Assembly: GCA_035574455.1 (NCBI GenBank)
Contig: DATLYT010000030.1
Location: 1-8,756 of the forward strand
Origin: DATLYT01 sp035574455
GTDB lineage: Bacteria; Bacteroidota; Ignavibacteria; UBA10030
Direction: 5' to 3'
Length of the DNA: 8,756 nt
Below, in pieces: positions 6,100 to 8,756 of the stretch. The notes under the pieces are model-generated. The model was not told the DNA's origin, searched no databases, and saw only the letters and a list, made by a program, of their open reading frames with translations. The position numbers and the translations under genes are program-made. Positions within the stretch are counted from its first letter, which is position 1; every line of letters begins with the position of its first letter.

Positions 6100-6887
6100 T
6101 CATCAAAACCGAAGCCATCGTGTTGAAATCAATGCGTTACCGTGACACGAGTAAGATTGTCACGTTGTACTCCCGTCGATTCGGAAAGATCAAAGGCATC
6201 GCAAAAGGTGCGCGAGACGTCAAGAACAAGTTCGGCGCTGCGTTGGAGCCGATGACGGTAGCGTCCGTTGTGTTATACAAGAAGGAACATCGGGACCTTC
6301 AGCTCATCTCGCAATGCGATATCGTGCATCGCTTTAAGCGTATCAACACGGATATGGACCGGATGGCCGTTGCGCTCTCGGTGTTGGAAATCGTTTATCA
6401 AGTTACACACGACGAGGAAGAAAATCAGCCGCTTTACTCGCTGATTGTGCATACCCTCGAGGCAATCGACCGGGTAGAAAAAAACGTCGAGAATCTTTTT
6501 TACGCGTTTGAAATCCGGCTTGCCTCGCTTTTTGGCTATGCGATTTCATTCGACAAGTGCTTGAAATGCCGGAATTCCATCAGATTTGGCCTTTCCACGG
6601 GCTCTTTTCTCTTCGATATTGGCAAAGGTGGACTTTGGTGCCCGGAGTGCGTAAGGACTCACGAGAGAGGCGACTTCATGTCCGGCTCTAAGGTTCTTAT
6701 AAGTGCTCAGACAGCGAAGATTCTGGAACGATTATCACAGGTTCAGCTGGATAGTGTCCATACGCTCGATGACAGTAAAGCGGTCGGGAACGAGGTAGAC
6801 GAAGTTTTACGTTTGTATCTACGGTATCACTTAGAAGGAATCAAGCGGCTCAAGAGCAGGGATGTTTTTCAGAAAATGAGTGTGTAA
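6096..6887 (+). CDS. recO: DNA repair protein RecO
   Basis: RecO (263 residues here, within the usual range) anneals DNA and, with RecR and RecF, loads RecA onto SSB-coated single strands during recombinational repair. The N-terminal OB fold begins KTEAIVLKSMRYRDTSKIVTLYS, followed by GKIKGIAKGARDVKNKFG and LEPM, all typical. The C-terminal helical domain holds a four-cysteine zinc site, C155/C158 and C182/C185, which many bacterial RecO proteins keep. The ATG overlaps the mtnA stop (ATGA) and TGAGG at 6084-6088 serves as ribosome site, so its translation is probably coupled to mtnA. There is no functional link to its neighbours; the arrangement looks like a housekeeping string. A 37-base gap separates it from the protease gene. 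Confidence 0.96.
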   Translation: MIIKTEAIVLKSMRYRDTSKIVTLYSRRFGKIKGIAKGARDVKNKFGAALEPMTVASVVLYKKEHRDLQLISQCDIVHRFKRINTDMDRMAVALSVLEIVYQVTHDEEENQPLYSLIVHTLEAIDRVEKNVENLFYAFEIRLASLFGYAISFDKCLKCRNSIRFGLSTGSFLFDIGKGGLWCPECVRTHERGDFMSGSKVLISAQTAKILERLSQVQLDSVHTLDDSKAVGNEVDEVLRLYLRYHLEGIKRLKSRDVFQKMSV

Positions 6888-6924
6888 ATTTACTGTCGAG
6901 AGAGTTCTTTAAGGAGGATTACCT

Positions 6925-8460
6925 ATGTCAACAAAATCGGTTATTACTGCAGTACTGTTGATTGCTTTGGGGATTGTCTTTGGCGTAACACTCATCTCCA
7001 GCTTCAAGGGTGTCGATCTCTCGTTCGCGGGAGAAGACGTGAAGCTTGGCGCACAGTCAACGCAGGTGAAAAATAACTCCACCCTTAAGTCATTGAACGA
7101 GGCATATCACGCCATTGCGAAAGAAGTCACGCCTACGGTTGTGTACATCCAGGTCGCATCCAAGCCAAAACGAGACTCGAAAGATGAAGGCGGGCAATTT
7201 TTCTTCCGCTTCTTTGGCCCGGACTTCAAGTTTCCAGAACCGCAACCTCAACTGGGAGCAGGTTCAGGAATTATCCTAACACCCGACGGCTATATCCTGA
7301 CAAATAATCACGTTGTCGACGAAGCGGACCCGGGAAACATCGAGGTTGTCCTCTGGGATACGCGACGTTTCAAAGCCACAAAGGTCGTTGGATCGGACAA
7401 GTACACAGATTTAGCGGTCATTAAAATCGATGCAGAGAATTTGCCTGTTCCAAAACTCGGTAATTCCGATGAAGTGGAAGTTGGCCACATCGTTTTTGCG
7501 TTCGGAAATCCGCTTGGCTTGACCTCGACGATGACACAGGGGATCGTGAGCGCAACAGGGAGAAACATCGGCATCATCAATGACAACGAAGGCTATGGAA
7601 TTGAAAATTTCATCCAGACTGATGCGGCAGTGAATCCCGGCAACAGCGGCGGCGCGTTGGTCGATATTGATGGCGAAGTGGTGGGTGTGAATACGGCCAT
7701 TGCAACGACCAATCAACGGTATCAAGGCTACAGCTTTGCCATTCCGATTAACCTCGCCAAGAAAGTCGCGGGCGACATTATCAAATACGGAAAAGTGATG
7801 CGCGGATATCTTGGTGTGCGCATCCAGCAAGTTGACGCGACCATGGCGAAAGCGAGCGGCCTCGATAAGCCTCAGGGGGTGCTTATTGGAGAAGTAATGA
7901 AAGATGGAGCCGGTTATCAGGCAGGGCTTAAAGAGGGTGATATTATTCTCTCCGTGGACGGAAAAGAAGTGAATGCCCCGAACCAACTACAGACCGAGAT
8001 TGCCAAGAAACATCCGGGTGATGTGGTTACACTCAAGCTGATCCGTGACAAGAAGATGATCGAAAAGAAAGTTACTCTACGCGCTCGGGATGAGGAAGAC
8101 AGTGTTGTTGCCGCGCGTGACAGTAAAAGCAAGGAGTCTTCACCGAAAGAGACCGCCGCTCCAAAGAAAGTGACGTTGGAAAAACTTGGCATGACGGTTC
8201 GCAACATCGATGCGGAGATCAAGAAACAGTACGATGTGGAAAACGGAGTGTACGTCGAGGAGGTTGAACCCTTCAGTGAAGCCGCGCAGCGATTTATTCA
8301 GCCGCGTGACGTGATTCTGAGTGTTGGCGACACGACGGTAAATTCCGCCGCTCAGTTTGAACAAATCATTAAGAGTAAGAAACCGGGCGATGCTGTCTTG
8401 CTTCGGGTCAAGAAAGCGAATAAATCGACACAGTTCATCGCGCTGGAGATTCCCAAGTAA
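6925..8460 (+). CDS. Do/HtrA-type periplasmic serine protease (DegP/DegQ-like)
   Basis: The 511-residue protein is an HtrA-family protease/chaperone that degrades or refolds damaged proteins in the cell envelope. Residues 6-26 form one hydrophobic segment, a signal anchor or uncleaved export signal. A flexible loop with FFFRFFG precedes the trypsin-like domain, whose catalytic triad is H129 (NNHVVDE), D162 (TDLAVIK) and S241 (GNSGGAL). PDZ1 spans about 292-386 (RGYLGVRIQQ to VTLRAR), a charged Lys/Glu/Ser-rich linker about 388-416, and PDZ2 about 417-507. Two PDZ domains match DegP/DegQ rather than DegS. AAGGAGG at 6911-6917, 7 bases before ATG, is the strongest ribosome site in the window. 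No promoter is evident in the short gap after recO, so it may be read from the upstream operon. A clear terminator follows. DegP and DegQ cannot be told apart here. Confidence 0.96.
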   Translation: MSTKSVITAVLLIALGIVFGVTLISSFKGVDLSFAGEDVKLGAQSTQVKNNSTLKSLNEAYHAIAKEVTPTVVYIQVASKPKRDSKDEGGQFFFRFFGPDFKFPEPQPQLGAGSGIILTPDGYILTNNHVVDEADPGNIEVVLWDTRRFKATKVVGSDKYTDLAVIKIDAENLPVPKLGNSDEVEVGHIVFAFGNPLGLTSTMTQGIVSATGRNIGIINDNEGYGIENFIQTDAAVNPGNSGGALVDIDGEVVGVNTAIATTNQRYQGYSFAIPINLAKKVAGDIIKYGKVMRGYLGVRIQQVDATMAKASGLDKPQGVLIGEVMKDGAGYQAGLKEGDIILSVDGKEVNAPNQLQTEIAKKHPGDVVTLKLIRDKKMIEKKVTLRARDEEDSVVAARDSKSKESSPKETAAPKKVTLEKLGMTVRNIDAEIKKQYDVENGVYVEEVEPFSEAAQRFIQPRDVILSVGDTTVNSAAQFEQIIKSKKPGDAVLLRVKKANKSTQFIALEIPK

Positions 8461-8481
8461 GCAGTCGGCTGTTATGTCCTC

Positions 8482-8517
8482 AAGGCGCTTCGCGAACAAC
8501 GAAGCGCCTTTTTTCTT
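8482..8517 (+). terminator. Rho-independent terminator after the protease gene
   Basis: An 11-bp perfect stem (8482-8492 AAGGCGCTTCG with 8500-8510) and a 7-base loop are followed by TTTTTTCTTT. It lies 22 bases after the protease stop, probably ending the transcript that covers the upstream gene string. Confidence 0.93.
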
Positions 8518-8522
8518 TCTCG

Positions 8523-8556
8523 TTGAAAGTGGAACGACTTTTTGCGTTATTATGAT
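8523..8556 (+). promoter_or_regulatory. Candidate promoter region for aroC
   Basis: After a strong terminator, aroC needs its own promoter, and the only room is 8518-8574. TTGAAA (8523-8528) is a good -35, and TATTAT (8548-8553) or TATGAT (8551-8556) good -10 boxes. However the spacing is 19 or 22 bases, longer than ideal, so the exact elements are uncertain. Confidence 0.4.
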
Positions 8557-8574
8557 ACACAGTACGAGGTAAAT

Positions 8575-8756
8575 GTGATCCGATATCTGACTGCTGGCGA
8601 GTCCCACGGCCAGGCACTCGTTGGCATTGTTGAAGGCATCCCGGCCGGACTTTCGATCTCTTCCGAGTATATCAACCATCAACTCTGGAGGCGACAGCAA
8701 GGCTACGGCCGCGGCGGACGGATGCGCATTGAATCCGATAAGGTCGAGATTCTCTC
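8575..8756 (+). CDS. aroC: Chorismate synthase, 5' part (runs off right edge)
   Basis: The first 60 codons are present and the frame is open to the edge. Chorismate synthase makes chorismate from 5-enolpyruvylshikimate 3-phosphate with reduced FMN, the last step of the shikimate pathway. The N-terminus MIRYLTAGESHGQAL is the diagnostic start of AroC, and GESHG includes the conserved catalytic-site histidine. The next family block RRQQGYGRGGRM, then IESDKVEIL, follows without gaps. The GTG start is chosen because family proteins begin at this residue. The overlapping ATG at 8573 runs straight into TGA. GAGGT at 8566-8570 serves as ribosome site with a short 4-base spacing. The gene stands behind the terminator, so it belongs to a different transcript from the protease. 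Confidence 0.97.
   Translation, partial: MIRYLTAGESHGQALVGIVEGIPAGLSISSEYINHQLWRRQQGYGRGGRMRIESDKVEIL

Noticed and set aside
7411..7986. 191-codon open frame on the - strand inside the protease gene
   Set aside because: It is fully antisense to the conserved catalytic and PDZ1 coding region, and shows no family motif.
8140..8700. 186-codon open frame on the - strand over the terminator and aroC start
   Set aside because: It spans a clear terminator and two conserved + strand genes, and its product looks random.
1..8756. Mobile element, CRISPR, tRNA, riboswitch or defence system
   Set aside because: No transposase, spaced repeat array, cloverleaf or aptamer-like leader was seen, and nearly all the sequence is explained by conserved housekeeping-type genes.

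Overview
The window is a compact, gene-dense piece of a bacterial chromosome with every recognisable gene on the + strand. Base composition is roughly balanced by eye. Clear Shine-Dalgarno sites, several ATGA/TGATG gene overlaps and GTG/TTG starts are visible. The RecO, AroC and PfkB-type protein styles, and an exported protein whose predicted mature N-terminus begins with Gln, suggest a member of the FCB group (Ignavibacteria/Chlorobi-like). That placement is inference from remembered family resemblance, not a search. No mobile elements, CRISPR, tRNA or rRNA genes were seen.

Layout: (1) the 3' part of a TrmH/SpoU-family RNA 2'-O-methyltransferase (3-515); (2) a P1-family (DmpA/NylC-like) self-processing peptidase or amidase (523-1458); (3) a 114-base gap with a 13-bp direct repeat and a possible promoter, then a YqaA-type VTT/DedA membrane protein with a TTG start (1573-2175); (4) an exported, probably beta-barrel protein of unknown function (2198-2836), overlapping by one base (5) an RsuA/RluB-family pseudouridine synthase (2836-3594); (6) a Nudix hydrolase (3596-4090); (7) a PfkB-family sugar kinase (4091-5005); (8) mtnA, methylthioribose-1-phosphate isomerase (5002-6099); (9) recO (6096-6887); (10) a Do/HtrA-type serine protease with two PDZ domains (6925-8460); (11) a strong intrinsic terminator (8482-8517); (12) a probable promoter region and the 5' end of aroC, chorismate synthase (8575 to the right edge).

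Genes 4 to 9 are so tightly packed (overlaps or at most a few bases) that they probably share a transcript, which likely continues through the htrA-like gene to the terminator. Functionally they are a mixture: RNA modification (methyltransferase, pseudouridine synthase), sugar-phosphate/methionine salvage (kinase plus MtnA), DNA repair (RecO) and envelope quality control (HtrA, barrel protein, VTT protein). The most suggestive functional pair is the PfkB kinase directly coupled to mtnA: a kinase making a sugar 1-phosphate followed by an aldose-1-phosphate isomerase. I found no clear sign of a wholly new system; the window reads as core genome with a few points worth checking.
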